A stretch of 44,248 bases of DNA from contig JACRLY010000034.1 of the NCBI GenBank assembly GCA_016219595.1, forward strand, positions 36,420 to 80,667. Reading direction: 5' to 3'. Shown piece by piece: positions 16,642 through 26,361 of this stretch. The DNA is from Ignavibacteriota bacterium. GTDB taxonomy: Bacteria; Bacteroidota; Ignavibacteria; Kapaibacteriales; UBA2268. Both the position numbers and the translations under genes were made by a program. Within the stretch, counting starts at the first letter, position 1. Each line of letters opens with the position of its first letter. The notes under the pieces were generated by a model. It did no database searches. It had not been told where the DNA came from and saw only the letters and a program-made list of their open reading frames with translations.

Positions 16642-19383
16642 TCAGATTTTTACAAATTTAATAGCTTTTGATTTATATATATTTGAAATAATTATATAAT
16701 AAGTTCCCGGTACAAGTCTTGATATATCAACTCTAAATGTTTGTATTTGATTAATATTATCCATTTTGATTAATTCTCTGCCGAAAATATCTTTAACAGA
16801 AATTTTATCGAACAAATCATTCTGTTCCGTTTCAATATTCAGTTCCTGAGTTTCACTAACAGGATTTGGATAAATGTTCACATTTAATTCGGTTTCAGTA
16901 TAATCTTTAACTGTTACAGGTAATTCTCCAAGTGTATAATACTTGTCTTCACCAAACGGTATTCTTGTTCTCCAGCCTCGGTTATCTGTTGCAGTGAAAT
17001 AATATTTGAGATATTTGTTTGAAGCCGGTAAATCTAATGAAACGGATATATCTGTATTTGTTTTCAGTTCATAGCTTATGGAATCTTCTTTCCCCGTTCC
17101 GTCAATATAATGAAGGTAAGCTGAATTCAGCTCCCACCCCGAATCGTACTCATCGCCCCTGATCACACAATCGAAATCAAGTTTCCTGTTCGGTCTGACA
17201 AAATATAAGGGATAATGATAAATATAAGGAGCATGGTTCCAGCAGTACTCTGAAAAACCTTTCAAGTTACTGTAATCTGCTGCCCAGGTTGTGTACATCA
17301 TACCTTTGAAATATTTTGTATTTTGAGTCCATTCTTTCCATCTGCGTATATTATCAATTCCTGCATCATAATAGGGTGCTGATATTTGAGGAAACCCTCG
17401 CGATGAGAAATATTTCAGGCTTGAATCATGCTTCCCGGAATTCCAGTTAGCCATGCCGACAGTATTTGGAATTACATTAGCACTGCCTCTTAAATCTCCA
17501 TTAACAAGATAATAATTTTTTTCCACAGCATTGTGAAATTCATCGAACATATCAGTCCATGTCCAGATTTCTGCATTGGGTTTGTATTTGTGAATTATGT
17601 CAACGCATTTATTGAAATTATCTGCCAGAATCTGAGCAGGTGTCAGTCCCCTGTCCTGGTCAGCATTATCCCAATTCATCACTCGTATTTCATCATGCTG
17701 CATAAAGTATGTATCAGCATCCAACAGGCTGTCTAATGATTTGAAAATCTGTTCGGTTATTTCATATGTCTTAGGTTCCGACATTGAACACATGACCTGG
17801 TCATCATAAATAATAACTGTGTGACAATATGAAATTAGGAGAGTATCGCCATTTCTTATTGAGCCGCTTGGTTTGATTCTGAAAGTTGGTGGCTGATGAT
17901 ATGAATCATAACTTCCGGGCCATGGAATCATCCCCATATTTGGGTCTTTTAAAGTATCGTAATCAACACCCTCCATAATAAATCCATCTTTCAATGGATT
18001 ATCAACTGTCAGCGGAGCGCCGGGTCTTCTGATTAAATTCACAAATGGAATTTCTTCTAATATTAAATCATCCCACCAGATTTTACCGTTCTTTGCTCCC
18101 CACACACCCCAATAAACTCCAATTGTATCATTATCGAGAGTGTTAAAAGTTATGTCAACTTTTTTCCAGCCATTCGTATTCCATGGAATACTTGTATTCT
18201 TGAAATTGAGAGTTCTTCCGCCATTGCCAAGAACTAAGAAGCGAGGAAAATCACCGGCTTCCAGGTTCTCTGTCCTTACCCAGGCTCCCATATGATATAA
18301 TGTGTAAGGCTGGCACGGTATTCGTATATTAATTCGTGCATTCAAATTCGGAAACTGTTCAAAATTTTCGAATTTTAAACTTGAATTTCCAGAGTGCTTG
18401 ATTTGTATATCAACAAAACTCCTAACTCCTGGATCGTCAATCCAATTAAATCCCGGAAAATTATTACCATTATAATTTTCAAAACCAGGGTTCGAAAGAG
18501 TTACATTTACTTTTGGCAATAGTTTCCCTGTATCGGCTTCAATTACGAATCTCTGGTTCCTGACTGGCAGTCCGGCTGCGAGGTTAGGGTCATTAAAAAG
18601 AAAATCATTTGAATACCCGAATGAAAAAGTACCCGGAACAATTTTAAGATATTTTTCCTTTGCAAATTTTTTAACAGACATCAATGAATCAAAATATCTT
18701 TGCATATCTTTGAAATACCACAGAAAGCCAAATTTGTAATCTACAAGAAGTAAACCGTTTAGTTTATATGATGATGCCTCTTCCCATATAGTTTTTGCTT
18801 TTGTAATATTTTCTCCATCCAGGTGATTATTCGGGTAATAGAACCATCTTATGGGAAACTCAGGAGCATCAACCACCCTGCAGGCAAGCAAAGCACCACC
18901 TACACTTTCTTTATCGAGCAACTGGAAGAATGTATTTATTCCATAATGCAAGCCGCTTGTATCGCAACCGGCTATTATTGCTTGTGAAGGCATTATATCT
19001 AATATATATCCTTCAGCACCAGGGTAAATACTGCTGATTTCAACTTTCTGGTCAGGTAAATGTGAAAATAAATTATTTACGAACTGTTCTGTATATCCTA
19101 AAACTACGCCATTCAGTAAGGAATCTGAATCAGACCAGTAAGCATATCCAAGTGTGTCAATACCTCTCAATCTCAATTCCTGGTTGAACTCCTGAGCTTG
19201 TCTGATTGCAGGCTGTATGGGATTCATATATATTTTTTTTGCTGTGTCGATAAAAAAAACTGCAGAGTATGTCATTCGAACATAAGCTTGCCTCGGCTTA
19301 GGAATAATCTGCTCGAAAAATTGTGAAAATAATTCAGCTGATGATATAACAATAATTAAAACAGTAAAAAACGATTTTATCAT
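16642..19383 (-). CDS. GH20-like beta-N-acetylhexosaminidase with inserted carbohydrate-binding domain and T9SS tail
   Basis: About 913 residues; the ATG at 19383 has GAGGTG upstream and is preferred over the GTG at 19389. A signal peptide is followed by a GH20/GH84-type N-terminal alpha/beta domain (PKPRQAYV... EGYILDI... GLHYGINTFFQLL, about 28-160). The barrel starts at RWFYYPNNH and is interrupted at about 297-448 by a beta-sandwich resembling CBM4/9-type modules (NPGFENYNG... WKKVDITF... IWWDDLILEEI). The barrel resumes with HDE at about 565-567, matching the Asp-Glu catalytic pair of GH20, and a Trp-rich WTWTDMFDE. The last 80 residues are a T9SS type A sorting domain (VNIYPNPVSE...). 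It probably cleaves amino-sugar polymers at the cell surface; exact specificity is unknown. Confidence 0.75.
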   Translation of the reverse strand: MIKSFFTVLIIVISSAELFSQFFEQIIPKPRQAYVRMTYSAVFFIDTAKKIYMNPIQPAIRQAQEFNQELRLRGIDTLGYAYWSDSDSLLNGVVLGYTEQFVNNLFSHLPDQKVEISSIYPGAEGYILDIMPSQAIIAGCDTSGLHYGINTFFQLLDKESVGGALLACRVVDAPEFPIRWFYYPNNHLDGENITKAKTIWEEASSYKLNGLLLVDYKFGFLWYFKDMQRYFDSLMSVKKFAKEKYLKIVPGTFSFGYSNDFLFNDPNLAAGLPVRNQRFVIEADTGKLLPKVNVTLSNPGFENYNGNNFPGFNWIDDPGVRSFVDIQIKHSGNSSLKFENFEQFPNLNARINIRIPCQPYTLYHMGAWVRTENLEAGDFPRFLVLGNGGRTLNFKNTSIPWNTNGWKKVDITFNTLDNDTIGVYWGVWGAKNGKIWWDDLILEEIPFVNLIRRPGAPLTVDNPLKDGFIMEGVDYDTLKDPNMGMIPWPGSYDSYHQPPTFRIKPSGSIRNGDTLLISYCHTVIIYDDQVMCSMSEPKTYEITEQIFKSLDSLLDADTYFMQHDEIRVMNWDNADQDRGLTPAQILADNFNKCVDIIHKYKPNAEIWTWTDMFDEFHNAVEKNYYLVNGDLRGSANVIPNTVGMANWNSGKHDSSLKYFSSRGFPQISAPYYDAGIDNIRRWKEWTQNTKYFKGMMYTTWAADYSNLKGFSEYCWNHAPYIYHYPLYFVRPNRKLDFDCVIRGDEYDSGWELNSAYLHYIDGTGKEDSISYELKTNTDISVSLDLPASNKYLKYYFTATDNRGWRTRIPFGEDKYYTLGELPVTVKDYTETELNVNIYPNPVSETQELNIETEQNDLFDKISVKDIFGRELIKMDNINQIQTFRVDISRLVPGTYYIIISNIYKSKAIKFVKI

Positions 19384-19776
19384 ATTCACCTCAATTGCTA
19401 ATTCCTTTTTAATAATAACAAATTAAATAAAAAAAGGTTGCAGAACCTAAAAAATCAATTAATAATTCACAATTATACTCAAGGTGGATAGGCTGTTAGA
19501 CAGTTAGGGTAGAATTATAATATTATCTCTGCGACTTGGCGTCTCTGCGTGGAAAATATTTATTCCATTACGGGAAAACTGATTATTTTGGTTTTTTATC
19601 TACTAATATATAATCGCTACACGAAAAATTAATCGGTTACAAAATTTCACTTTCATTATTAATTTGTATACCAATTTCATAATTTTCATTTTGTATATGT
19701 AGCTACGTAGTAGCGACATATTTATAACAAGCGATTATCGTAGTTCGAAAAAGCTGCATAGCAGCGACATATAATT
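19384..19776. other. Intergenic region with dispersed repeats and two covarying hairpins
   Basis: About 390 bases without a gene between divergently transcribed genes. It holds a TCTCTGCG...GTCTCTGCGTGG repeat (19526-19552), an AATCGCT/AGCGATT inverted pair (about 19610 and 19730) and two copies of a GCTRC-NNN-GYAGC-GACATAT hairpin unit (19702-19721 and 19753-19772). The second copy ends four bases before the downstream ATG. Confidence 0.6.
19702..19772 (+). repeat. Two-copy hairpin repeat, GCTRC-NNN-GYAGC-GACATAT
   Basis: Copy one (19702-19721) is GCTAC GTA GTAGC GACATAT; copy two (19753-19772) is GCTGC ATA GCAGC GACATAT. The stem bases differ in a compensating way (A-T against G-C), so the hairpin is conserved rather than just the sequence. 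The copies are 51 bp apart and lie just before the flavoprotein gene. Confidence 0.7.
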
Positions 19777-21465
19777 ATGGAAAACACTAAACAAAATATT
19801 GTCATAATTGGCGGAATGGCGACTGGATGCAAAACCGCTGCCCGGCTGAAAAGAATTAACACGGAATTTGACATTACTGTCATTGAAAAAAAACCGTTTG
19901 TCTCTTATGGTACTTGCGGTATGCCTTATTTTGCATCCGGTGAAGTTGATGGTTTCTTTGATTTGGCAAAAACCTCTTGGGGGAGAATCCGTGATGTCGA
20001 ATATTTCAAAAAAGCAAAAGATATAAATGTTCTTATTGAAACACAAGTCGAAAATATTGATTATAAAACTAATAGTATTGATTGTCTGAATATTAAGGAT
20101 GGCGACAGATTTTCCTTGCCATTTGACAAACTCGTAATCTGCACTGGAGCAAAAGCTAAAGAACCTCCGTTTCCAGTTCCCGAATCCGATAAAATATCAA
20201 CATTTCATAATCCCTTGGATGCAAAAAAATTCAGGGAACTCGCACAATCCGGAAAGATTTCTAAAGCTGTGATTATCGGAGCTGGTTTCATCGGTTGTGA
20301 ATTGGCTGAATCTCTTGTCAATCTTTGGGGAATTGAAACTCATTTGGTCGAGCTTGAAAACAGGCTTCTTCCAACTGCACTTGATAAAGAAATGTCACTA
20401 TTCCTTGAAAAAACATTTTCAAACAAAGGAATAAATCTTCATCTTTCATCGAAAGTTGAAAAAGTAAATTTGAATGGTTCCGGAAATCCAGTCGTACATC
20501 TTTTCAATGGAGGAAAAATTGATTCAGATTATGTATTTCTATGCGTAGGTATTAAACCTGAAGTTGAACTTGCACGTTTGCTCGGAATAAATATAGGGAA
20601 AAAAGGCGGGATTCTGGTTGACTCCCAAATGAGAACAAATCTAAAAAATGTTTGGGCTGGTGGTGATTGTGTTGAAGTAAATTCACTAATCACCGGCAAA
20701 CCCGGTTTATTCCCATTCGGTTCACTTGCGAACAGGCAGGGAAGAGTGATTGCTGATTCCATATCCGGGTTGAATAGTGAATTCAAAGGTGCTGTTGGAA
20801 ATATATCATTAAAGGTTTTCGGATTAATTGTCGCTTCCTGCGGATTATCTGAAGATGGGGCTATTGAACAAGGATATGAAGTTGGAGCTGTTTGGGGTTC
20901 ATGGCACGACAGACCTGATTATCATCCTGATTCAAAATCATTATTTGGAAAAATCCTATACGAGAAAAGTAATTTGAAATTACTTGGATTACAACTGGCT
21001 GGGAGAGGTGAAGTAACCAGATACATTGATATATTTGCAAATATGATTTCAAATAGAGCAACAGTTTATGATTTGCTGGATTTTGAACACGCATATACTC
21101 CTCCTCATTCATCACCGTTGAATCCATTGAATTCATTAGGGGCAATGGCAATTTCGCAGGAAGAAGGTGTTTGTGCAATGAATCCGCTTTTACTCGAAAA
21201 ATTCGATGGAAATATTCTTGATATAAGAGAACAAAATGAAATTGTTGATATTAAGCTTGGTAAAGCTGCGATGGAGTTTCCAATTATGGAATACCGGTAT
21301 AATTTAGATAAATTCGATAAAGATGAGCTTTTACTTATAGTATGTCAGAAAGGTCCTAGGTCATATGAAGCTGCACGAACATTTATTAATGCAGGTTCCT
21401 CAAATGTAATGTATCTGGGAGGAGGATTGCAGTTTGCAAAAACAATATTGGATGATGAAGAATAA
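19777..21465 (+). CDS. CoA-disulfide/polysulfide reductase-like flavoprotein with C-terminal rhodanese domain
   Basis: A 562-residue FAD/NAD(P)H oxidoreductase. The FAD site is IVIIGGMATGCKTAARLKR (residues 8-26), the redox Cys47 lies in SYGTCGMPYF, the NAD site is AVIIGAGFIGCELAESL, and the second FAD motif is NVWAGGDCVEV. The dimerisation domain ends in HAYTPPHSSPLNPLN, as in CoA-disulfide reductases. A rhodanese domain follows (from about 465), with the Cys loop IVCQKGPRS at about 522. CoADR-rhodanese fusions reduce CoA disulfide, polysulfide or sulfur with NAD(P)H and pass sulfane sulfur on the rhodanese Cys. There is no obvious Shine-Dalgarno; the start follows a hairpin repeat. Confidence 0.88.
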   Translation: MENTKQNIVIIGGMATGCKTAARLKRINTEFDITVIEKKPFVSYGTCGMPYFASGEVDGFFDLAKTSWGRIRDVEYFKKAKDINVLIETQVENIDYKTNSIDCLNIKDGDRFSLPFDKLVICTGAKAKEPPFPVPESDKISTFHNPLDAKKFRELAQSGKISKAVIIGAGFIGCELAESLVNLWGIETHLVELENRLLPTALDKEMSLFLEKTFSNKGINLHLSSKVEKVNLNGSGNPVVHLFNGGKIDSDYVFLCVGIKPEVELARLLGINIGKKGGILVDSQMRTNLKNVWAGGDCVEVNSLITGKPGLFPFGSLANRQGRVIADSISGLNSEFKGAVGNISLKVFGLIVASCGLSEDGAIEQGYEVGAVWGSWHDRPDYHPDSKSLFGKILYEKSNLKLLGLQLAGRGEVTRYIDIFANMISNRATVYDLLDFEHAYTPPHSSPLNPLNSLGAMAISQEEGVCAMNPLLLEKFDGNILDIREQNEIVDIKLGKAAMEFPIMEYRYNLDKFDKDELLLIVCQKGPRSYEAARTFINAGSSNVMYLGGGLQFAKTILDDEE

Positions 21466-21510
21466 ATTTATATTATAAATTTGTACTAATGAAAATTAAA
21501 ATAATATTAA

Positions 21511-22710
21511 ATGGAACAAAAAGAATCATACTTATATGTTGTGGGCATAAGCCATAAAACCGCATCAGTTGCGGTAAGAGAGAGGTATCAAATTAACCGG
21601 AAAGTATTACCGCAATCTCTCAAAACATTTTTTAATTACGAAGGAGTTCAGGGTGTGCTTATTGTTCCGACTTGTAACAGGCTCGAATTTTATCTTGTTT
21701 TGGAAGAAGGAATAAGTCCTTTGGATTTAGTAGAGAAATATTATTTAATTAATAATATTGATACTTCTAATATTGATAAACATTTTTATACTTATTCTCT
21801 TCCTGAAGTAACAAGGCATCTCTTTCGGGTTATTTGTGGTTTAGAATCCCTCGTTCTCGGGGAGTACCAAATACAGGGACAAATCAAAGAAGCATACAGT
21901 GTAGCCTGCGAGGCAAAGACCTGTGAAAAGATACTACATAAATTATTTCATGCTGCATTTCGTGCGGGAAAAAATGTAAGAAATTCTACATCTATTGGTT
22001 CTGGAAAGCAATCTGTAAGTGGGGTTGCATCAAAAATATTCGTTGATAATCTGAATAAAAGTGATATGATTGCAGTAATTGGAGTGAATGAAAATACTAA
22101 GATTCTTTCCGGCGAATTAAAGGAATCTGGCTTTTCGAATTTCCTTTTTGTTAACAGAACACTCTACAAAGCTGAAATAATGGCTGAGCAGTATGGAGGT
22201 AAAGCTTTCAGCCTCGAAAAACTCGATAAAGTATTATCAGATTCAAAAGCCATATTCACTAGCACCGGGGCACCGGGATACATCATAAACAATGATTTGG
22301 TCGAAAAGCTAATATTGAAAAAACGATTGCCGAAATTAATTGTAGATATGGCAGTACCGAGAGATATAGATGCTTCATTAATATTAGATGTAATTAATTA
22401 CTGGGCTATTGGCAGGCTTCAGGATTACCTAAACAGGCAGATTCAGACTCAGATCGAAGACATACCCGTCGCTGAAAATATTATTGAAGATGAAGTGCTT
22501 CTTTTCCGGGCTTGGACAGAATTACAGAATAACAATATATTGGAACCTTATGCAGAGAAATTCGAATTAGTTCGTCAGGAATTGATGAAAGAATACAAAG
22601 AACTGATGTCCGACCGTGCCTTTTCCAATCTCGACCGTTTCTCTCGTTCACTAATCCACCGCCTCCAGTCAACATTTACGCGAGCTATAGTAAATAATAA
22701 AGAAAAGTAA
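21511..22710 (+). CDS. hemA: Glutamyl-tRNA reductase
   Basis: This 399-residue enzyme makes glutamate-1-semialdehyde from Glu-tRNA(Glu), the first step of C5-pathway tetrapyrrole synthesis. Signatures: VVGISHKTASVAVRERY at the N-terminus, catalytic Cys55 in VPTCNRLEFYLV, and the RVICGLESLVLGEYQIQGQIKEAY signature with HKLFHAAFRAGKNVR. The NADPH domain follows (MIAVIGVNENTKILSGEL), then FVNRT, then the dimerisation helices ending in ALIHRLQSTF-like residues. The glycine-rich loop reads GVNENTK instead of the usual GxGEM, a mild deviation. Other hem genes are not adjacent. It starts 45 bp after the flavoprotein. Confidence 0.95.
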   Translation: MEQKESYLYVVGISHKTASVAVRERYQINRKVLPQSLKTFFNYEGVQGVLIVPTCNRLEFYLVLEEGISPLDLVEKYYLINNIDTSNIDKHFYTYSLPEVTRHLFRVICGLESLVLGEYQIQGQIKEAYSVACEAKTCEKILHKLFHAAFRAGKNVRNSTSIGSGKQSVSGVASKIFVDNLNKSDMIAVIGVNENTKILSGELKESGFSNFLFVNRTLYKAEIMAEQYGGKAFSLEKLDKVLSDSKAIFTSTGAPGYIINNDLVEKLILKKRLPKLIVDMAVPRDIDASLILDVINYWAIGRLQDYLNRQIQTQIEDIPVAENIIEDEVLLFRAWTELQNNNILEPYAEKFELVRQELMKEYKELMSDRAFSNLDRFSRSLIHRLQSTFTRAIVNNKEK

Positions 22711-22827
22711 AATAAACTTTATAAATTAAGTAATTATACTGTTTCATTTTTTCATTAATATCCTTTATATTTGGACTGATATTTGATAAATATTATTATT
22801 TTGAATAAGCTGTTTTGATTTAAAGAA

Positions 22828-23601
22828 ATGACTTTGTCGGTTTCACCAATATCGCAATCGGGATATACCGGTTCAATTTATGAACCGATACCGGGTGCTG
22901 TTTTTGATAATAACGATGTGCAAAAGATTGCTCCTGTTGATGCTAAACCGAATAATAAATTACTTCAGGATAAATATACACCATTAAATAAATTCAGCAA
23001 TGATGATAAATCGAATGAAACATATAATTCCTTTGGCATAAAAACTAAATTCAGTAAACCTACCGGACAGAATAACAAATTCGGAACTATAACCAATAAC
23101 GCATCAGGACAAGAAAAAGAACTCACACCCGATGAGAAAAAAACTGTCGAAGTTTTGTTGAAAGCCGACAAAATGGTCAGGGCACACGAACAGGCACACA
23201 GAAGCGTTGGAGGCAATCTCGTCAAAGGAGGAACAAGCTTTACATACACAACCGGACCTGACGGAAAGGTATATGCAACCGGTGGCGAGGTTCAGATTGA
23301 CATCTCACCTGTTAAGGATGACCCTGAAGCTACAATACAAAAGATGAACCAGGTTAGAGCCGCCGCACTTGCTCCTGCCGACCCGTCTGCACAGGACAGG
23401 AGCGTTGCTGCTCTTGCTCAATCTATTGCCGCAAATGCCAGAGCTGAAGCAATGAAAAAGAAAAATGAAGGTTCAGACACCAATGAAAGTGCCATGAATA
23501 AACTAATTGATTCATACAAAAACAATGAATCAAATAAACAGAACAGTGAAACAATTTCAAAATTTACAGGGATAACCGGCGCAATAGCTTCATTAAAGTA
23601 A
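22828..23601 (+). CDS. SprA-related / CJM1_0395-type putative metalloprotease
   Basis: A 257-residue protein with a disordered, polar N-terminal half and a conserved core, VLLKADKMVRAHEQAHRSVGG (about residues 107-131), KGGTSFTYTTGPDGKVYATGGEVQIDISPVKDDPEATIQKMNQVRAAALAPADPSAQDRSVAALA. This is the SprA-related family. HEQAH resembles a metal-binding HExxH site and DGKVYATGGEV is characteristic. Biochemical function is not established in the family as I know it. There is no signal peptide. The name should not be confused with the T9SS translocon SprA, which is about ten times longer. Confidence 0.8.
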   Translation: MTLSVSPISQSGYTGSIYEPIPGAVFDNNDVQKIAPVDAKPNNKLLQDKYTPLNKFSNDDKSNETYNSFGIKTKFSKPTGQNNKFGTITNNASGQEKELTPDEKKTVEVLLKADKMVRAHEQAHRSVGGNLVKGGTSFTYTTGPDGKVYATGGEVQIDISPVKDDPEATIQKMNQVRAAALAPADPSAQDRSVAALAQSIAANARAEAMKKKNEGSDTNESAMNKLIDSYKNNESNKQNSETISKFTGITGAIASLK

Positions 23602-23722
23602 CAATTATAAATTAATTTTATAAAATCATTCCTTATTAATTCATTTAAAAAATAATAAATTCATAATTTCGTATTCGTTTTTTATTCAATTTTAAATAAG
23701 CTTTAATATTTAGGAATCAATT

Positions 23723-25402
23723 ATGCCGGAAATTAATGAATCAACAGTACCAACGAATTTCATAAAAAAAATTATTGATGACGACCTGCTCACAAATAAA
23801 TGGGGCGGCAGGGTTAACACACGCTTTCCCCCTGAACCTAACGGATACTTGCATATAGGTCATGCAAAATCAATCTGCCTCAATTTCGGTTTGGCTAATG
23901 AATACAAAGGTTTGTGCAATCTGCGGTTCGATGATACAAATCCCTCGAAGGAAGAAACTGAATATGTCGATTCAATAATGGAAGATGTTCGTTGGCTTGG
24001 TTTCGATTGGGTAGACCGTCTCTATTATGCATCAGATTATTTTGATAAACTTTATGATTATGCAGTACAGTTAGTGAAAGAAGGTAAGGCTTATGTCTGC
24101 GACCTGAATGCCAACCAAATGCGTGAAACCAGGGGTACACTCACAGAGCCTGGTATTGACAGTCCATACAGGAACCGCTCTGTTGAAGAAAATCTTGATT
24201 TATTTGATAGAATGAAAAAAGGAGAATATGAAGAAGGCTCAAAAACTTTGAGAGCAAAAATTGATATGGCTTCAGGCAACCTGAATATGAGAGACCCTGT
24301 TATTTACCGTATTTTGAAAGTTGACCATCACCGGACGGGCGATAAATGGTGCATCTATCCTATGTATGATTTCACTCATTGTCTTTCTGATTCGATTGAA
24401 CATATAACACATTCAATATGCACTTTAGAGTTCGAGGACCACAGACCTCTCTATGACTGGTTTCTCGATGAACTTGGTGCTTATCACCCACAGCAAATAG
24501 AATTTGCAAGATTGAATTTATCATATACATTAATGAGCAAACGTAAACTTCTTGCACTTGTCGAAGAAAAAATAGTATCGGGATGGGATGACCCCCGTAT
24601 GCCCACCATCTGTGGTTTACGGCGAAGAGGATATACTCCTGAAGCAATCCGTGATTTTGCAGAACGAATTGGAGTTGCAAAAAAGGACAGCACTGTTGAC
24701 TTCGCATTTCTCGAGCATTGCATTCGTGAAGATTTGAATAAACATGCACCACGTGTTATGGGTATTCTGAATCCGCTGAAAGTTGTGATTGATAATTATC
24801 CTGATGATTTGGTTGAAGAAGTTGAAGCGATTAACAATCCCGAAGACTTAACGATGGGCACTCGCAAACTGCCTTTCTCAAAAGTTCTGTATATCGAAAA
24901 GGATGATTTCATGGTTGACCCGCCTAAGAAGTACTACCGGCTTGCCCCCGGAAATGAAGTACGACTCAGATATGCTTATTATATCAAATGTGTTGATTAC
25001 GTAAAAGATGAAAAGTCAGGTGAAATAACAGAAGTGCATTGCACCTATGACCCCGAAACAAAGGGCGGCTCTTCACCGGACGGAAGAAAAGTTCAGGGAA
25101 CTATTCACTGGGTTTCCGCTCCTCATGCAATTGATTCCGAAGTTAGGCTCTACGACCATCTGTTCAATGCTGAAAATCCCGGAGAAGGAGATTACAAACA
25201 ATACCTGAATCCCGACTCATTGAAAATAGTTATTGCAAAGCTGGAACATTCATTAAAAGATGCCGAACCCGGTAGCCGCTGGCAGTTCGAACGTGTAGGC
25301 TATTTCTGTGCAGATAATAAAGATTCACTGCCCGGAAAACCGGTTTTCAACCGAACTGTAACATTGAAGGATACATGGGCAAAGATAGTGAAGAAAGGGT
25401 AA
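23723..25402 (+). CDS. glnS: Glutaminyl-tRNA synthetase
   Basis: A class I synthetase of 559 residues that charges tRNA(Gln). HIGH motif in [11 protein letters not shown] (residues 44-47), [11 protein letters not shown] at 69-79, [23 protein letters not shown] (specific to GlnRS rather than GluRS) at 230-252 and MSKRK (271-275). The C-terminal anticodon-binding beta-barrels follow ([15 protein letters not shown]... to the end). Having GlnRS means this organism need not rely on the transamidation route for Gln-tRNA. AGGA lies upstream of the ATG. Confidence 0.97.
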   Translation: MPEINESTVPTNFIKKIIDDDLLTNKWGGRVNTRFPPEPNGYLHIGHAKSICLNFGLANEYKGLCNLRFDDTNPSKEETEYVDSIMEDVRWLGFDWVDRLYYASDYFDKLYDYAVQLVKEGKAYVCDLNANQMRETRGTLTEPGIDSPYRNRSVEENLDLFDRMKKGEYEEGSKTLRAKIDMASGNLNMRDPVIYRILKVDHHRTGDKWCIYPMYDFTHCLSDSIEHITHSICTLEFEDHRPLYDWFLDELGAYHPQQIEFARLNLSYTLMSKRKLLALVEEKIVSGWDDPRMPTICGLRRRGYTPEAIRDFAERIGVAKKDSTVDFAFLEHCIREDLNKHAPRVMGILNPLKVVIDNYPDDLVEEVEAINNPEDLTMGTRKLPFSKVLYIEKDDFMVDPPKKYYRLAPGNEVRLRYAYYIKCVDYVKDEKSGEITEVHCTYDPETKGGSSPDGRKVQGTIHWVSAPHAIDSEVRLYDHLFNAENPGEGDYKQYLNPDSLKIVIAKLEHSLKDAEPGSRWQFERVGYFCADNKDSLPGKPVFNRTVTLKDTWAKIVKKG

Positions 25403-25411
25403 TCCCTAAAA

Positions 25412-25732
25412 TTAATTAAAGAAAAATTCTGAATTTAATTCTTTTAGATAAATTAATTCTTTATCGATCAGTTTCAATTTAAATAATCCCTTTTTTGTCG
25501 GTTTAGACCATACACAATGGCAGTAATCGAATACCGTGCCGCGAAGATACCCGCCGAGTATCATCTGTCTTGCACATATATTGATTTCCCTTTCGCTGTA
25601 TTTCTTTAAGCCTGCTCTTTTCCCTGCAGCATCCAGTAACAGCAAAGCGAAAAGCTCATCGGAAGACTTATCTTCCGGCTCAATGTCCTCGAAAAAAGGA
25701 TTATCGAATTCTATGTTTATTTTGTATGGCAT
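25412..25732 (-). CDS. Conserved-looking hypothetical protein, 106 aa
   Basis: I do not recognise this family. The protein is 106 residues, soluble, with an acidic N-terminal half (FFEDIEPEDKSSDELFALLLLDAAG) and a more basic C-terminal half containing CARQMILGGYLRGTVFDYCHCVW. It has three cysteines but no recognisable metal motif. It is convergent with glnS with only 9 bp between the stops, and no plausible gene lies on the other strand here, so the frame is probably real. The start at 25732 is the only ATG near the front. Confidence 0.55.
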   Translation of the reverse strand: MPYKINIEFDNPFFEDIEPEDKSSDELFALLLLDAAGKRAGLKKYSEREINICARQMILGGYLRGTVFDYCHCVWSKPTKKGLFKLKLIDKELIYLKELNSEFFFN

Positions 25733-25918
25733 TTTTATTAAATTACAAATAATCTATATTAATAATTAAACCTTTTTTAAATTTATTTTTTGTTGATTGG
25801 GATAGCTAAATAAGATTTTATTCTAAAGCTGTTAATTTGAGAAAGATAGCATATAAATAACAAAATTTTTATCTTATATTACCGTTAATTAAATTTTAAT
25901 AAATAGAATTGGTGGTCT

Positions 25919-26134
25919 ATGACTTTTAATATTATACTTGAACAAGCTGAAGAAGGCGGATTCAATGTAGTAGTTCCAGCATTGGACGGTTGCTACACTC
26001 AGGGTGACAATGAAGAAGAGGCATTAGTAAATGCAAAAGAAGCAATCATTTGTTACTTAGAGGGATTGGAAAAATTAAATCAGATTAAAACCGGTCAAAA
26101 TCAAAAATCGAGAGTCTTGGAAGTAGCTTTATGA
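25919..26134 (+). CDS. hicB: HicB-family antitoxin
   Basis: A 71-residue HicB-like protein: [50 protein letters not shown] shows the partial RNase-H fold and the usual V-PxLxGCxTQGD motif. GGTGG lies just before the ATG. The stop overlaps the start of the downstream hicA by four bases (ATGA), so the pair is translationally coupled with the antitoxin first, the reverse of the order at 15030-15504. It should block the HicA ribonuclease by direct binding. Confidence 0.9.
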   Translation: MTFNIILEQAEEGGFNVVVPALDGCYTQGDNEEEALVNAKEAIICYLEGLEKLNQIKTGQNQKSRVLEVAL

Positions 26135-26346
26135 GCAAGACTTTTTCAGGAAAAGAACTTGTTAGAGCTTTGAGAAGACTTGGCTTCATAATTGACCATC
26201 AACGCGGCAGTCACATTTTTATGCATAATTTAGAAAGAAATATATCCGTCACAATTCCCAATCACAAGGAAATAAAAAAAGGAACTTTGCATAATATTCA
26301 AAAAAAAGTTAATCTAACATTAGAAAATTTAAAAGAAATAATTTAA
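26131..26346 (+). CDS. hicA: HicA-family mRNA interferase toxin
   Basis: A 71-residue HicA (YcfA-like) toxin with a double-stranded-RNA-binding-like fold: [29 protein letters not shown], with the catalytic His in GSH, then [20 protein letters not shown], another family signature. It cleaves mRNA when not bound by HicB. The frame is intact, unlike the hicA at 15235-15504, so this is probably the functional HicBA module of the window. The maf gene follows 15 bp later. Confidence 0.92.
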   Translation: MSKTFSGKELVRALRRLGFIIDHQRGSHIFMHNLERNISVTIPNHKEIKKGTLHNIQKKVNLTLENLKEII

Positions 26347-26361
26347 ATAATCTTAATTGAA

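Noticed and set aside
21464..21482. AAATTTATATTATAAATTT considered as a terminator before hemA
   Set aside because: The stem is all A-T with no G-C pairs or T-tail and overlaps the upstream stop codon; likely just AT-rich spacer.
22828..23601. SprA-related protein considered as part of the T9SS translocon
   Set aside because: The name is shared by coincidence; the T9SS SprA is a very large outer membrane protein, and this one is 257 residues without a signal peptide.
24372..24752. 126-codon open frame opposite glnS
   Set aside because: It is a shadow of the conserved GlnRS catalytic region and has no ribosome site or recognisable domain.
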